Source: Steroidobacteraceae bacterium
Lineage (GTDB): Bacteria > Pseudomonadota > Gammaproteobacteria > Steroidobacterales > Steroidobacteraceae
DNA: 64,000 nt
Reading direction: 5' to 3'
NCBI GenBank assembly: GCA_041395505.1
Contig: JAWLAG010000001.1
Location: 1,364,001 to 1,428,000 of the forward strand
Each line of letters opens with the position of its first letter. The first letter of the stretch is position 1. This document shows, piece after piece, positions 48,790 to 58,700 of the stretch. The notes beneath the pieces are model-generated. The model searched no databases, was not told the DNA's origin, and saw only the letters and a program-made list of their open reading frames with translations. The translations under genes were made by a program, and so were the position numbers.

Positions 48790-49488
48790 TCAGTCCTTGC
48801 GGTAGGTGCGTTTTTCGATGCGCTTGTCATAGGCGGGGCCCTGGATGATTCGTTGCACGAATATGCCCGGCGTGTGGATGTGATCGGGGTCGATACTTCC
48901 GACAGGCAGCAGTTCCTCGACCTCGGCCACTGTGACCCTGCCGGCCGTCGCCATGATCGGATTGAAATTGCGAGCGGTGCGGCGGAACACGAGATTGCCT
49001 TCAGTGTCGCCGCGCCAGGCCTTGACCAGCGACAGGTCCGCAGTGAGACCGGTCTCGAGTACGTAGCGACGACCGTTGATTTCGCGAACTTCCTTGCCGT
49101 CGGCGACCAGTGTGCCAACGCCCGTTGCGGTGAAGAATGCCGGGATGCCGGCGCCACCCGCGCGTATGCGCTCGGCCAGCGTGCCCTGAGGATTGAATTC
49201 GAGTTCGAGTTCACCGGCCAGGTACTGGCGCTCGAACTCCTTGTTCTCGCCGACATAGGAGCTGATCATCCTGCGAATCTGCCGGGTCTTCAGCAAGGCC
49301 CCGAGGCCGAATTCATCGACGCCCGCATTGTTCGAGACCACCGTGAAGCCCCCATGACCCGATTGCATCAGCGCGACGATGAGATTCTCGGGAATTCCGC
49401 AAAGCCCGAATCCGCCGACCATCAAAGTGATGTCATCGCGCACCAGGCCCTCGAGCGCGCTGGCCGGGTCGGCGAAAACCTTGCTCAT
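48790..49488 (-). CDS. scoA: 3-oxoacid CoA-transferase subunit A
   Basis: A 232-residue alpha subunit. TLMVGGFGLCGIPENLI is the CoA-binding entry and VVSNNAGVDEFGLGALL the family signature. It pairs with ScoB in acetoacetate or 3-oxoadipate metabolism. ATG 49488 overlaps the glrR stop in an ATGA arrangement, so its translation is coupled to a sigma-54 regulator. Confidence 0.92.
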   Translation of the reverse strand: MSKVFADPASALEGLVRDDITLMVGGFGLCGIPENLIVALMQSGHGGFTVVSNNAGVDEFGLGALLKTRQIRRMISSYVGENKEFERQYLAGELELEFNPQGTLAERIRAGGAGIPAFFTATGVGTLVADGKEVREINGRRYVLETGLTADLSLVKAWRGDTEGNLVFRRTARNFNPIMATAGRVTVAEVEELLPVGSIDPDHIHTPGIFVQRIIQGPAYDKRIEKRTYRKD

Positions 49489-50840
49489 CGCTGCTTGAAG
49501 TCTTCCGGTGTCAGTTGGTGGCGATTGAGGAGCTTGTAGAAATCGGTGCGATTGCGTTTGGCGAGGCGCGCGGCCTGGCTCACGTTGCCGCCTGTGATCT
49601 GCAGGATCTGCGACAGGTAGCTGCGAGTGAATTCATCGCGGGCCTCGTCGAAGGAGGGCAGGCGACCCGACGATCCGCCGAGCGATTGCTGCACGAGTTC
49701 GACGGGGATGATGGGTGTCTGCGACAAGGCGACGTTCTGGCGCACGACGTTGTGCAACTGGCGAATATTGCCCGGCCACTCGGCAGTTGCCAGGAATTCG
49801 ACCGCTTCCGGCGCATAGATCTTGCGTTGGCCGGTCTCGGTGCTGATCTGTGCCAGGAAGTGCGCAACCAGCAGAGGGATGTCCTCGCGGCGTTTGTTGA
49901 GCGGTGGCATGTCGATATGAACGACATTGAGTCGATAGAAGAGGTCTTCGCGAAAACCTCCGGACATCATCAGCTGTTGCAGATCGCGGTGCGTTGCCGA
50001 AATGACGCGCACGTTGACCGGCACTGCATCGGTGGCGCCGATCGGCCGGACCATGTTCTCCTGCAGGACCCGCAGCAGCTTCACCTGCAGACGCATCGGC
50101 ATGTCGCCGATTTCGTCGAGGAGCAAGGTGCCGCCGTCTGCCGATTGGAACAGGCCACGGTGCGATTTGATCGCGCCCGTGAACGAGCCTTTCTCGTGAC
50201 CAAACAGCTCCGACTCGAGCAGGTTCTCGGCCATGGCGCTGCAGTTGATGGCAATGAACGGTTTGTTGCGCCGCGGGCTTGCCTTGTGGATGGCGCGCGC
50301 GAGTAACTCCTTGCCCGTTCCGCTCTCGCCGGTAATGAGTACGCGCGCATCGGTCCCTGCCACCATGTGCGCCTGGGAGAGTTTCTCTTCCATGACGGGG
50401 CTGCGGGTGATGATTTCGTCGCGCCAGGCTTCGTCCGCCTCGGTGAAGCCCGAGATCTTCAACGCCTTCTGTACCTGGTCGAGAAGTTCCTGCTTGTCGA
50501 CCGGCTTGGTGAGGAAGCCGAATGCGCCCATCTGCGTTGCCTGCACCGCGTCGGGAATGGTGCCGTGTGCGGTGAGCATGATGACCTTGAGACCCGGCCA
50601 GCGATTTTGCAGTTCTTTGAGCAACCCGATGCCGTCCATCGGTTCCATTCGCAGATCGGTGATGACGAGATCCGGACGGAAGCGGCTCGTGGCGGCGACG
50701 GCCTGCGGCCCGCTTTCGACGGCTTCGACGTCGTAGTTCTCGGCACGCAGGCGAATGGTCAGCAGGCGAAGCAGTCCCGGGTCGTCATCGACGACCAGGA
50801 TTCTCGCTTTGCGCTTGCCCAACGGCATGGTTGCATTCAT
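49485..50840 (-). CDS. glrR: Sigma-54-dependent response regulator, GlrR type
   Basis: A 451-residue regulator with receiver (ILVVDDDPGLLRLL, phospho-Asp in LVITDLRM), AAA+ and Fis-type HTH domains. Walker A is GESGTGKE, the sigma-54 loop reads GSFTGA (Ser in place of the usual first Ala), and Walker B is LLLDEIGDMP. The HTH at the C-terminus (GGNVSQAARLAKRNRTDFYK) is followed by a short tail. It starts at the stop of the qseG-like gene (ATGA) and follows the kinase, giving the GlrK-QseG-GlrR order known in enterobacteria. Confidence 0.92.
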   Translation of the reverse strand: MNATMPLGKRKARILVVDDDPGLLRLLTIRLRAENYDVEAVESGPQAVAATSRFRPDLVITDLRMEPMDGIGLLKELQNRWPGLKVIMLTAHGTIPDAVQATQMGAFGFLTKPVDKQELLDQVQKALKISGFTEADEAWRDEIITRSPVMEEKLSQAHMVAGTDARVLITGESGTGKELLARAIHKASPRRNKPFIAINCSAMAENLLESELFGHEKGSFTGAIKSHRGLFQSADGGTLLLDEIGDMPMRLQVKLLRVLQENMVRPIGATDAVPVNVRVISATHRDLQQLMMSGGFREDLFYRLNVVHIDMPPLNKRREDIPLLVAHFLAQISTETGQRKIYAPEAVEFLATAEWPGNIRQLHNVVRQNVALSQTPIIPVELVQQSLGGSSGRLPSFDEARDEFTRSYLSQILQITGGNVSQAARLAKRNRTDFYKLLNRHQLTPEDFKQR

Positions 50841-51466
50841 GGCGTGCGTCCCTCGTTACCTTGTGCGCGCTCGCTCATCGAGCGTTCGATGTTCGCGAGA
50901 GCATCGAGCTTCTTCTTGGCTTCGGCCAATTCGCGCTTGAGTCTCGCGTTTTCGTCCGCTTCGGATTGTAACCTTCTGTTGAGCTGCGCCAAACGGTCTT
51001 TGGCATTGCGATCGGCGCTGTCCTGCAGTCGCGCAATGTCGTTGGTTAGCGACAGCTGGGTGTTGAGCCGTTGCAGCTCGACGAATGCAAGCGAGCGCTC
51101 GATGGGCAGGAGCAACTCCGGCACGGCCACCACTTCGCGCAACAGCCGCTGCGCCTCGGAAGGATCGCTGCCGACATGATTGGGTGTACCGAGCAGTAAT
51201 GCATAGCGCAACTGTGTCCCCGGTGTTGGTGACAACTCGTGCTCGTGTTTGGCCCTGGCGATGATCTCCGCTTGCTGGGCAGGGCTTGCGTTGATCAGCC
51301 GCTGCAGGGACTCGATTGTCTCGGTGAGCGAAGCGAGTTGCTGGGCCGTGCGATCGACGCGTGGTTCGGCGACGGGCTCCGGTTTCTTGCCGAACTGGCC
51401 GCCGCAACCGGCCGTGAGCAGCACCGCGATGCAGCCGATGGCGAAAAGGCGGCCCTCAGGCAGCAT
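50837..51466 (-). CDS. QseG-like outer-membrane lipoprotein
   Basis: A 209-residue lipoprotein. The N-terminal signal ends in a lipobox, AVLLTAGCGGQ. The mature part is helical and ends in a long coiled coil (RLQSEADENARLKRELAEAK). By position between the GlrK-type kinase and GlrR it corresponds to QseG, which links the outer membrane to the kinase. ATG 51466 overlaps the kinase gene by 11 bases; a longer open frame upstream is not used because the lipoprotein signal starts here. Confidence 0.75.
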   Translation of the reverse strand: MLPEGRLFAIGCIAVLLTAGCGGQFGKKPEPVAEPRVDRTAQQLASLTETIESLQRLINASPAQQAEIIARAKHEHELSPTPGTQLRYALLLGTPNHVGSDPSEAQRLLREVVAVPELLLPIERSLAFVELQRLNTQLSLTNDIARLQDSADRNAKDRLAQLNRRLQSEADENARLKRELAEAKKKLDALANIERSMSERAQGNEGRTP

Positions 51467-52931
51467 GTGCGGCCTCTGCTCGCGCTGCGGACTTGGCCTG
51501 CGTGCGAAGTGGCAGGCGCACCCGGAAATGCGCGCCCGAATAGGTGCCGTCGACGATCTCGACGGTGCCGCCATGCGCATGCGTAAATTCAAGTACGACC
51601 GAAAGTCCAATGCCAGTGCCCTTGAGGTGGCCGCCCGTGGGAGCCTTGCCAGTATAGAAGGCATCGAAGATGCGCTCACGTTCTTCCTTGGGGATACCCT
51701 GACCCTGGTCGGCGACTTCGATCTGCATGACCTCGCCCGCTGCCTTGACGAACAAGTGCACGGTGCCCCCGCGCGGCGAGTACTTGATGGCGTTCGACAG
51801 GAGATTCTCCAGGATCAAACGCACCTTGCCACGGTCGGCGTACACGGTGACATCTTCGACGGCAACATCCAGGCGCAGGCGCTGGCTTAGTAGTGTCAGC
51901 TGTTGATTCTCCAATACCTGTTTGACAACCGACCGAGCGCGAAATTCCGTGAGCTCGAGGTCTGTACGCTGCGACTGCCAGGCGCTGAATGACAGCAGGT
52001 TCTCGATGAGCCGCTGCAGCCGTATGCCATTGTCGCGCAGGATCGTGGTGACCTCGCGCTGGCTGCTGTCGAGCTCGCCCACAGCGCCGTCCATCAACAG
52101 CTCGGTGCCCTCGCGGATGTTGGCGAGCGGCGTCTTGAGCTCATGCGACATGTGTCGCAGGAAGCGATTACGCTCCTGCGCGAGGTCCACAAGGCGCTGG
52201 CGTAGCCATTCAAGCTGACGGCCGAGCCGCTCGATATCCGTCGGGCCTGAGACCTCGATGCTGCGATTGAACGCGCCGCGGCCGAGTTCGCTGATGGCGC
52301 GGTCGATCTGGCGCAGCGGCCGCCCGATGGAGAATGCGAGCAGCAATATCGCGAGGAGCGAGAACGGCACCAGCAGCGCGGTCTGCATCAACAGCCATTG
52401 CTGCGCATCGCGCGTGCGTGAATCGAGCGCCGAGAGGTCGGCGTCGATCTGCCGGTTGGCACTGTTGGCAATCTCGTTGGCAAGATCGGTCATGCGATAG
52501 AGCCGGTCGACGGGCGTCTGCAGGTCGGCGCCGGCGCCAAGCTGGGCGCTCTCGAGCGCCGCCTTCGCCCGCAACTGCAGGGTCTCGAGTTCATCGAGTT
52601 GGGTATTGGCGATGTCCGTGCCGAGGCGCGCACGCAGTTCGCGGCGGGAGTTGGCAAGGCGGGCATCCGCCTGGTGATAGGTATCGAGGAACTTGCGATC
52701 GCCGAGCACCAGGTAGTAGCGCGTGGCGCGTTCGAGAGAGGTGATCGAGGTGAACATCGACTGGGTGAGTCGGGTCGCTTCCACGCCCTTGACCACGAGT
52801 TGCTGGCTGCTCGCGGCGAGCCGGCGCATCTGGATGGCTGCATTGACGACCGCGAACAGCAGCGGCACGGCAATGAGCAGCAGCCCGAACATCATCAGGC
52901 CATAGAGGGACTTGGGGCGGGCCCAGCGCAT
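51456..52931 (-). CDS. glrK: Sensor histidine kinase, GlrK type
   Basis: A 491-residue kinase. Two membrane helices (about 12-33 and 182-204) flank a periplasmic helical sensor. A HAMP domain follows (SIGRPLRQIDRAISELGRG), then the H-box FLRHMSHELKTPLANIREGT. The ATPase has LLSNAIKYSPRGG (N box), VADQGQGIP and GTGIGLSVV. It is the first gene of the glrK-qseG-glrR-scoA-scoB run. By analogy it senses envelope state and controls GlrR. Confidence 0.9.
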   Translation of the reverse strand: MRWARPKSLYGLMMFGLLLIAVPLLFAVVNAAIQMRRLAASSQQLVVKGVEATRLTQSMFTSITSLERATRYYLVLGDRKFLDTYHQADARLANSRRELRARLGTDIANTQLDELETLQLRAKAALESAQLGAGADLQTPVDRLYRMTDLANEIANSANRQIDADLSALDSRTRDAQQWLLMQTALLVPFSLLAILLLAFSIGRPLRQIDRAISELGRGAFNRSIEVSGPTDIERLGRQLEWLRQRLVDLAQERNRFLRHMSHELKTPLANIREGTELLMDGAVGELDSSQREVTTILRDNGIRLQRLIENLLSFSAWQSQRTDLELTEFRARSVVKQVLENQQLTLLSQRLRLDVAVEDVTVYADRGKVRLILENLLSNAIKYSPRGGTVHLFVKAAGEVMQIEVADQGQGIPKEERERIFDAFYTGKAPTGGHLKGTGIGLSVVLEFTHAHGGTVEIVDGTYSGAHFRVRLPLRTQAKSAARAEAAHAA

Positions 52932-53016
52932 CGTCGTATTCTAGAACCTATCTCATGAACCGGGGTCACGAGATGGGTATCAGTGCCGTCGGCCGCGCCT
53001 CATCAGGCGGATTCGC

Positions 53017-54012
53017 TCAGTGCCAGGGCTGCGTCAGGAGCTTGCGTTCCCAGGCGAGCGAGGAGCGCACGATGCTATCGAGGTCGTCCAGCGCCGGTTG
53101 CCAGCCTAGCTGGCGTCGGATGCGTTCGGCACGCGCGACCAGCACCGGGGGATCGCCTGCGCGGCGCGGACCTTCCACCACCGGCAGCCGCAGGCCTGCG
53201 ATCTTCTCGACGGCTTGCAGGGCTTCTCGCACGCTGTAGCCACGGCCATAGCCGCAGTTGAGCACGCTGCTCTTGCCGCCATCGCGCAAGTAGTCGAGTG
53301 CTTTCAAATGTGCGGTTGCAAGGTCCGTGACATGGATGTAGTCGCGCACTCCCGTGCCATCGTTGGTCGGGTAGTCGGTGCCGTAGACAGCGAGCTGATC
53401 ACGCTTGCCCACCGCGGCTTCACATGCGACCTTGATCAGCAGCGTTGCCTTGCGCGTGGATTGTCCGATGCGGCCCTCGGGATCGGAGCCCGCGACGTTG
53501 AAATAGCGCAGTGCCACATAGCGCAGGTCCGAGGCGGCTGCCAGATCGCGCAGCATCCACTCGGACATCAGCTTGGATGTGCCGTAGGGGTTGATCGGTG
53601 CGGTTGCGGTCTCCTCATCGGCGACGCCGTCTGCCGGAATTCCATACACGGCTGCCGTGGAGGAGAATACGAAATGTTTGACGCCCGCGCGCAGGCAGCA
53701 TTCGAGCAGGGACCGGGTGCTGCAGGTGTTGTTACCGTAGTACTTGAGTGGTTCTGCAACCGATTCGGGCACGATGGTATGTGCGGCGAAGTGCATGACC
53801 GACTTGACGCCATGTTCGCCGAGCACGCGCTCGACCAAGGCCCGGTCGCCAACACTGCCGACGACCAGGGGGTTATCGAGCGCCGCTTCCCGGAAGCCGG
53901 TCGAGAGGTTATCCAGGATGACAACTTCTTCGCCTCGCTCGACAAGCTGAAGCGCAACGTGGCTGCCGATGTAGCCGGCACCGCCGGTGATCAGTATCTT
54001 TGACTTGGACAT
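53017..54012 (-). CDS. galE: UDP-glucose 4-epimerase
   Basis: A 331-residue epimerase. KILITGGAGYIGSHVALQL binds NAD. FSSTAAVYG with NPYGTSKLMSEWML gives the Ser/Tyr/Lys active site, and ALRYFNVAGSDPEGRIGQ is the substrate-binding region. It interconverts UDP-glucose and UDP-galactose, supplying sugar for surface polysaccharides. ATG 54012 is the start of the motif; a longer open frame runs upstream but is antisense to the kinase gene at 54082 and is not used. Confidence 0.93.
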   Translation of the reverse strand: MSKSKILITGGAGYIGSHVALQLVERGEEVVILDNLSTGFREAALDNPLVVGSVGDRALVERVLGEHGVKSVMHFAAHTIVPESVAEPLKYYGNNTCSTRSLLECCLRAGVKHFVFSSTAAVYGIPADGVADEETATAPINPYGTSKLMSEWMLRDLAAASDLRYVALRYFNVAGSDPEGRIGQSTRKATLLIKVACEAAVGKRDQLAVYGTDYPTNDGTGVRDYIHVTDLATAHLKALDYLRDGGKSSVLNCGYGRGYSVREALQAVEKIAGLRLPVVEGPRRAGDPPVLVARAERIRRQLGWQPALDDLDSIVRSSLAWERKLLTQPWH

Positions 54013-54081
54013 GCTCCGGATCATACTTAAAGTCCGCTTCAACTGCGTGAAATGCGTGGCAATTTCGTCGTCGGAGGTGCG

Positions 54082-55053
54082 TTGACGGACCCACGACCCT
54101 ACGACGGTCTCACCCCGGAACTGCTGCAGGAGGCCATCGCCTCGTTGGGGGTGGCCACTGACGGGCGGCTGTTTGCGCTCAACAGCTATGAGAACCGTGT
54201 CTATCTCGTCGGGTGCGACGCAAAGCCGCCTGTCGTTGCCAAGTTCTACCGGCCCGGGCGCTGGAGCGATGCGGCCATCCTGGAGGAGCATGGTTTCGCC
54301 GCGGAGCTTGCAGCGCGCGACCTGCCGGTTGCCCGTGCGCTCGAATTCAAGGGCACGACGTTGCACCACATGGAAGGATTTCGCTTCGCGCTCTTCGATT
54401 ATCTGCAAGGTCGCGCGCCGGAACTCGGTTCGCGCGATGCGCTGGGTCTGATCGGCCGGACCCTCGGACGCATCCATGCCGTTGGTGCGCTCAGCGAATT
54501 TCAACACCGGCCGGATCTCGATGTGGAGCGTCTGGGTTGGCAGGCGAGGGATGCGGTACTCGCGCACCCCGATCTCGATGAGCGTTTTCGCGATCGCTAT
54601 GCCGCAGCGTCGGAGGAACTGCTGGTCGCCATCGAGCAGGTACTCGATGCCCACAGCGGCGTGCGCTGGCAGCGTATCCATGGCGACTGCCATCTCGGCA
54701 ACGTACTGTGGAACGACCACGGGCCGGTATTCGTCGATCTCGACGATTGCATGATGGGTCCGGCCGTTCAGGACCTGTGGATGTTCGCGACCGGGAATGA
54801 GGACGAACAGCGCGGCGCCTGGGAATTGCTGCTGGGCGGCTACCGTCAATTTGCGCACTTCGATCGCCACGAACTGGCGCTGGTCGACGCCCTGCGCGCC
54901 TTGCGCATGCTCCACCACGGCGGCTGGATCGCAGCGCGATGGCGCGATCCTGCATTCCCGCGAGCGTTTCCCTGGTTTGGCGAGGCGCGCTATTGGGAAC
55001 AACACCTTTCGGACCTGGCGGCCGAACGGGACCCATTGCGGGGTGAGGCTTGA
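54082..55053 (+). CDS. srkA: Stress-response Ser/Thr kinase, SrkA/YihE type
   Basis: A 323-residue kinase of the aminoglycoside-phosphotransferase/choline-kinase fold. The family entry LNSYENRVYLVG is followed by VVAKFYRPGRWSDAAILEEH (Lys region). RIHGDCHLGNVLW has the catalytic Asp, and FVDLDDCMMGP the metal Asp. SrkA/RdoA protects against envelope and oxidative stress. TTG 54082 is preferred because GGAGGT lies just before it and the family starts about 20 residues before LNSYENR; ATG 54052 is the alternative. Confidence 0.88.
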   Translation: MTDPRPYDGLTPELLQEAIASLGVATDGRLFALNSYENRVYLVGCDAKPPVVAKFYRPGRWSDAAILEEHGFAAELAARDLPVARALEFKGTTLHHMEGFRFALFDYLQGRAPELGSRDALGLIGRTLGRIHAVGALSEFQHRPDLDVERLGWQARDAVLAHPDLDERFRDRYAAASEELLVAIEQVLDAHSGVRWQRIHGDCHLGNVLWNDHGPVFVDLDDCMMGPAVQDLWMFATGNEDEQRGAWELLLGGYRQFAHFDRHELALVDALRALRMLHHGGWIAARWRDPAFPRAFPWFGEARYWEQHLSDLAAERDPLRGEA

Positions 55054-55129
55054 GGTTACACCGCAGCAGTGTCCGCCAGCGATCAGGCAGGTTATGCTTC
55101 GCACCGAGTGCATTCCCGTGAAAGTCTCT

Positions 55130-55702
55130 ATGCGCACCAGTGTGTCGTTGTTGGCGATCTGCGGCCTGCTCGGGGCCTGCGGCGATCGCGCTGCGCCCGA
55201 CGAGGATGCAGCGCGTGCAGCCGAGCAGGCGCGGCAGCAGGCTTTGGTGGCGGCGGCCGGGGCTGAGGCCGAGCTCGGCGCGAATTTCATCAACGCCGTG
55301 AGCGCCGGCAAGTCGACCGCGCCGGTCAACGTCAAGTTCGATATCCGCAGCCGCCCTGAAGTCGGCCAACCGGTCGAAGTCGAGCTGGCTGTCGTGCCGG
55401 TGGCGCCCGATCTGGAACGCATCGGCCTGACCTTTCAGACACCCGACGGATTGTCCATCAGCGGTGGCGGAAGCTTCGGCGACCTGCAGCGCCCGCTGCC
55501 CGGCAAGATCGCAAAGCACGTTCTGACGATTACGCCCGGCCGGGAAGGGGCCTACACCATCACCGTCGTCGCCCTGGCCGACTCCAAGGACAGCTCTCTC
55601 GCTCGCGTATTCGCGATCCCGCTCCTGGTTGGGCCGCCGTTACCGGCCGCCGCGGCGCCGGCCGCGGGGAGCGCGGGCGGCGGATCACCCGGCGGAGCCT
55701 GA
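55130..55702 (+). CDS. Putative lipoprotein of unknown function
   Basis: A 190-residue protein. The N-terminal segment MRTSVSLLAICGLLGACGDR is a lipoprotein signal with lipobox LGAC. An Ala/Gln-rich helical linker follows, then a beta-type domain (PVNVKFDIRSRPEVGQPVEV, KHVLTITPGREGAYTITVVA) that looks immunoglobulin-like, and a Gly/Ala/Pro-rich tail. No function can be assigned. An in-frame GTG lies 4 codons upstream. It is in the same direction as srkA and the downstream GGDEF-EAL gene. Confidence 0.75.
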   Translation: MRTSVSLLAICGLLGACGDRAAPDEDAARAAEQARQQALVAAAGAEAELGANFINAVSAGKSTAPVNVKFDIRSRPEVGQPVEVELAVVPVAPDLERIGLTFQTPDGLSISGGGSFGDLQRPLPGKIAKHVLTITPGREGAYTITVVALADSKDSSLARVFAIPLLVGPPLPAAAAPAAGSAGGGSPGGA

Positions 55703-55777
55703 AAAACCGCGAGCGCGATCACGGGGCCACGTGCGGGTCCGACCTATGATGCCGGTCTATGTTCAGCTGGCGTCATT

Positions 55778-58700
55778 ATGTCAAATAGCCGCGCGAGTGC
55801 AAAACCTGGCGCCAGCGCACCGGTCGGCGAGGCGACCACCCAGGTGCGAACCGAGGTCCCCATCGTCGATGACGGGCTGCGCACGGACGTGCTGCAGGAG
55901 CAGTTGCTGCCGAACCGGGCACGCGGCACTTTGCACACCGTCTTGCTCGAGCAGCTGCAACAGGCCAGGAAGCGCTCGATCGATGGCGAGGTTTCTCTCG
56001 AGGATCTGATTCCGCTGCTCGATGGCTATTACCGCCAGCTCGATGAGGAGCGGCGCGGCATCGTGCGCTCGATGCAGTTGATGTCGCATGAAGCCCTCGG
56101 CGTCGGTCGCGATGCATCGCGTGAGACGACCGCGTTCATGCGCACCATTCTCGACAACATCAAGGAGGCCGTCATCACGCTCAACGCGGACGGCGTCATC
56201 GAGACCTTCAATCCCACCGGCGAGCGACTGTTCGGTTACGCCGCCGCCGAGGTCATCGGGCACCGGCTCGACCGGATCATGCCGACGCTGAGTCGCCCGG
56301 ATTCTGTCGCCAACAATCTGCGACGATTGGCCGGCGCGGGCCGTGAAGCTCACGGCAGCGTAGGGCAGACCGACCTGCAGGGACGCGCCAAGGGTGGCGC
56401 CCAATTCCCCGTCGAGATGACAGTCAGCCAGGTTTCGATCAGCCGACGTGACCTGTTCATCGTCAGTATCCGCGACTCATCCGAACGGCAGCGCTCGCAG
56501 CGCCAGCTGCGCGAGAGCGAAGAGCGCTACCGCATCCTCGTCGACAACGCTCCCGAGGCGATTGTCGTCGTCGACCTTGCGACGCAACGCTTCGTGGACG
56601 TCAACAAGAATGCCGAGCGATTCTTTCGGCGCTCGCGCGAGGAGTTGTTGCAGCTTGGCTTCGTGGAGCTCGGCGATCCCGAACGTCGCGGCGCCGAACT
56701 CATGCTCGACACGCTGTTCGAGAATGCGCTGCATGGCGAGCCGCAGGTGTTCGAGTGGGTTTATCGCGATGCCTCGGCCCACGACTTGCCATGCGAAGTG
56801 CGCCTGGTGCGGCTGCCGAGTGCCGACCAGCGCCTGCTGCGTGCGAGCATCACGGACGTGGGCGATCGCAAGCGTGCCACGGCTTTTGCAATCGGCGAGC
56901 GCGCGGTCTACGAGAAGATCACGGTCAATGCACCGTTGGCCGATGTGTTCACCTCGATTACCGAACTGGTCGAGACCGTCAATCCGCAGGTCGTGTGCGG
57001 GATCAGTCTGTTGAGCGAAGGCGGCGGCTTCGAATCAGTTGTTGCGCCGGGTCTGCCAGGCGAGCTACGCCGGCGCCTCGCGGTTGGCAAGATCGACGTG
57101 CGCGACGGCTCCTGTGCTGCTGCGGTTTTTCTCGGCCGCCAGGTGCTGGTGGCCGATGTTGCGAGCGATGCATTCTGGCAGCATCACCGCGAGCACCTGC
57201 AGAAAGCGGGTATTCGTTCCTCGTGGTCGACGCCGATACGCGGTGAGTCGGGCAAGGTCCTTGGTTCGCTGGGCGTTTACCGGCAGGAGACCGGGTTGCC
57301 AGGCAAGCGTGATCTCGAGGTTCTTGCCAATGCCGCACAGCTTGCCGCGATTGCCATCGAGCGGCGCCGCTCGGGCGAAGCGTTGAGCGCGAGCGAGGCT
57401 CGCTACCGCGGCCTGTTCGAATCCGTGCTGGAAGGCATGTATCAATGCGATCGCGACGGTCGCCTGCTCGCCGCCAATCCTGCGCTCGTCCAGATGCTCG
57501 GCTATAGCTCGGCGCAGGACCTCTACCGACTGCCGAGCATGGCCGCCGTGTACTGGAATCCCCGTGAGCACCGCCAGTTCGTCGCCGAATTGGCGGCACA
57601 TCGCTCGATACACAACGCCGAACACCAGCTGCGTCGCAGCGATGGCGAAAAAGTGGTCGTGCTCGAAAGTGCGCGCGCAGTGTTCAACGATAAGGGGGAA
57701 TTGACCGGATTCGAGGGGTCGCTGTCGGACATCACGGCACGCACGCGCGCCGAGCAGGCAGTATTTGCCGAAAAGGAGCGGGCCCAGGTCACCCTCAATT
57801 CGATTGGCGATGCGGTCATCACGACCGATGGCCAAGGCGCGATCGATTATCTCAATCCGGTCGCCGAGCAGTTGATTGGCTGGCGTTTCGACGAGGCCTT
57901 CGGTCGAAGCATTGACGACGTATTGCGCCTGCGCGATGAAGTGTCACGGCTGGGTATCGACAATCCGCTGCGACGGGCGCTGACGAGTGGCGCGCGAATC
58001 TCGGCGACGACCCGTACCATGCTGGTGACACGCGATGGTGCGGAGCTCGCTATCCAGGAAACCGCCGCACCGATCCTGGATCGCACCGGCGCGATCATCG
58101 GCGCCGTCATGGTCTTCAACGACGTGACGCGCGAGCGCCGCTTGCGTCGCGCGCTCGCCTATGAAGCGGCCCATGACGCGCTCACGGGTCTCATCAATCG
58201 ACGCGAATTCGACAGCCGGCTGCAGGGCGCGGTGGATGACGCGGCGCGCAGTGGCGGCCGTCACGCCCTGTTGTACATCGATCTGGATCAGTTCAAGGTC
58301 ATCAACGATACCTGCGGTCACGGCGCCGGCGATCGGCTCATACGTGAGATCACAAGTCTGATACAGAACCGATTGCGCGCGGAGGATACGATTGCGCGCC
58401 TCGGCGGCGATGAATTTGGCGTGCTATTGCACGATCTTGGGCTCGAGCAGGCAGGCCAGTTGGCGGAGACGTTGCGGCAATCGATTGCGAATCATCGGTT
58501 CGAGTGGCAGGACCAGTCGATGTCGATCGGCGCGAGCATTGGTGTCGTGGAGATTTCCTCGAGCACCGAATCGGCGGCGAGCGCGCTGAGCGCGGCCGAT
58601 GTCGCCTGTTATTCGGCCAAGGACCTCGGCCGCAACCGCGTCCAGCTCTACGGCGGTGAATCGGGTCAGCACCGCCATCGCGAAATGCAGTGGGTCTCGA

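Noticed and set aside
54013..55422. Upstream extension of the galE frame to 55422
   Set aside because: The NAD-binding motif begins at the ATG at 54012, and the extension is antisense to the srkA and lipoprotein genes.
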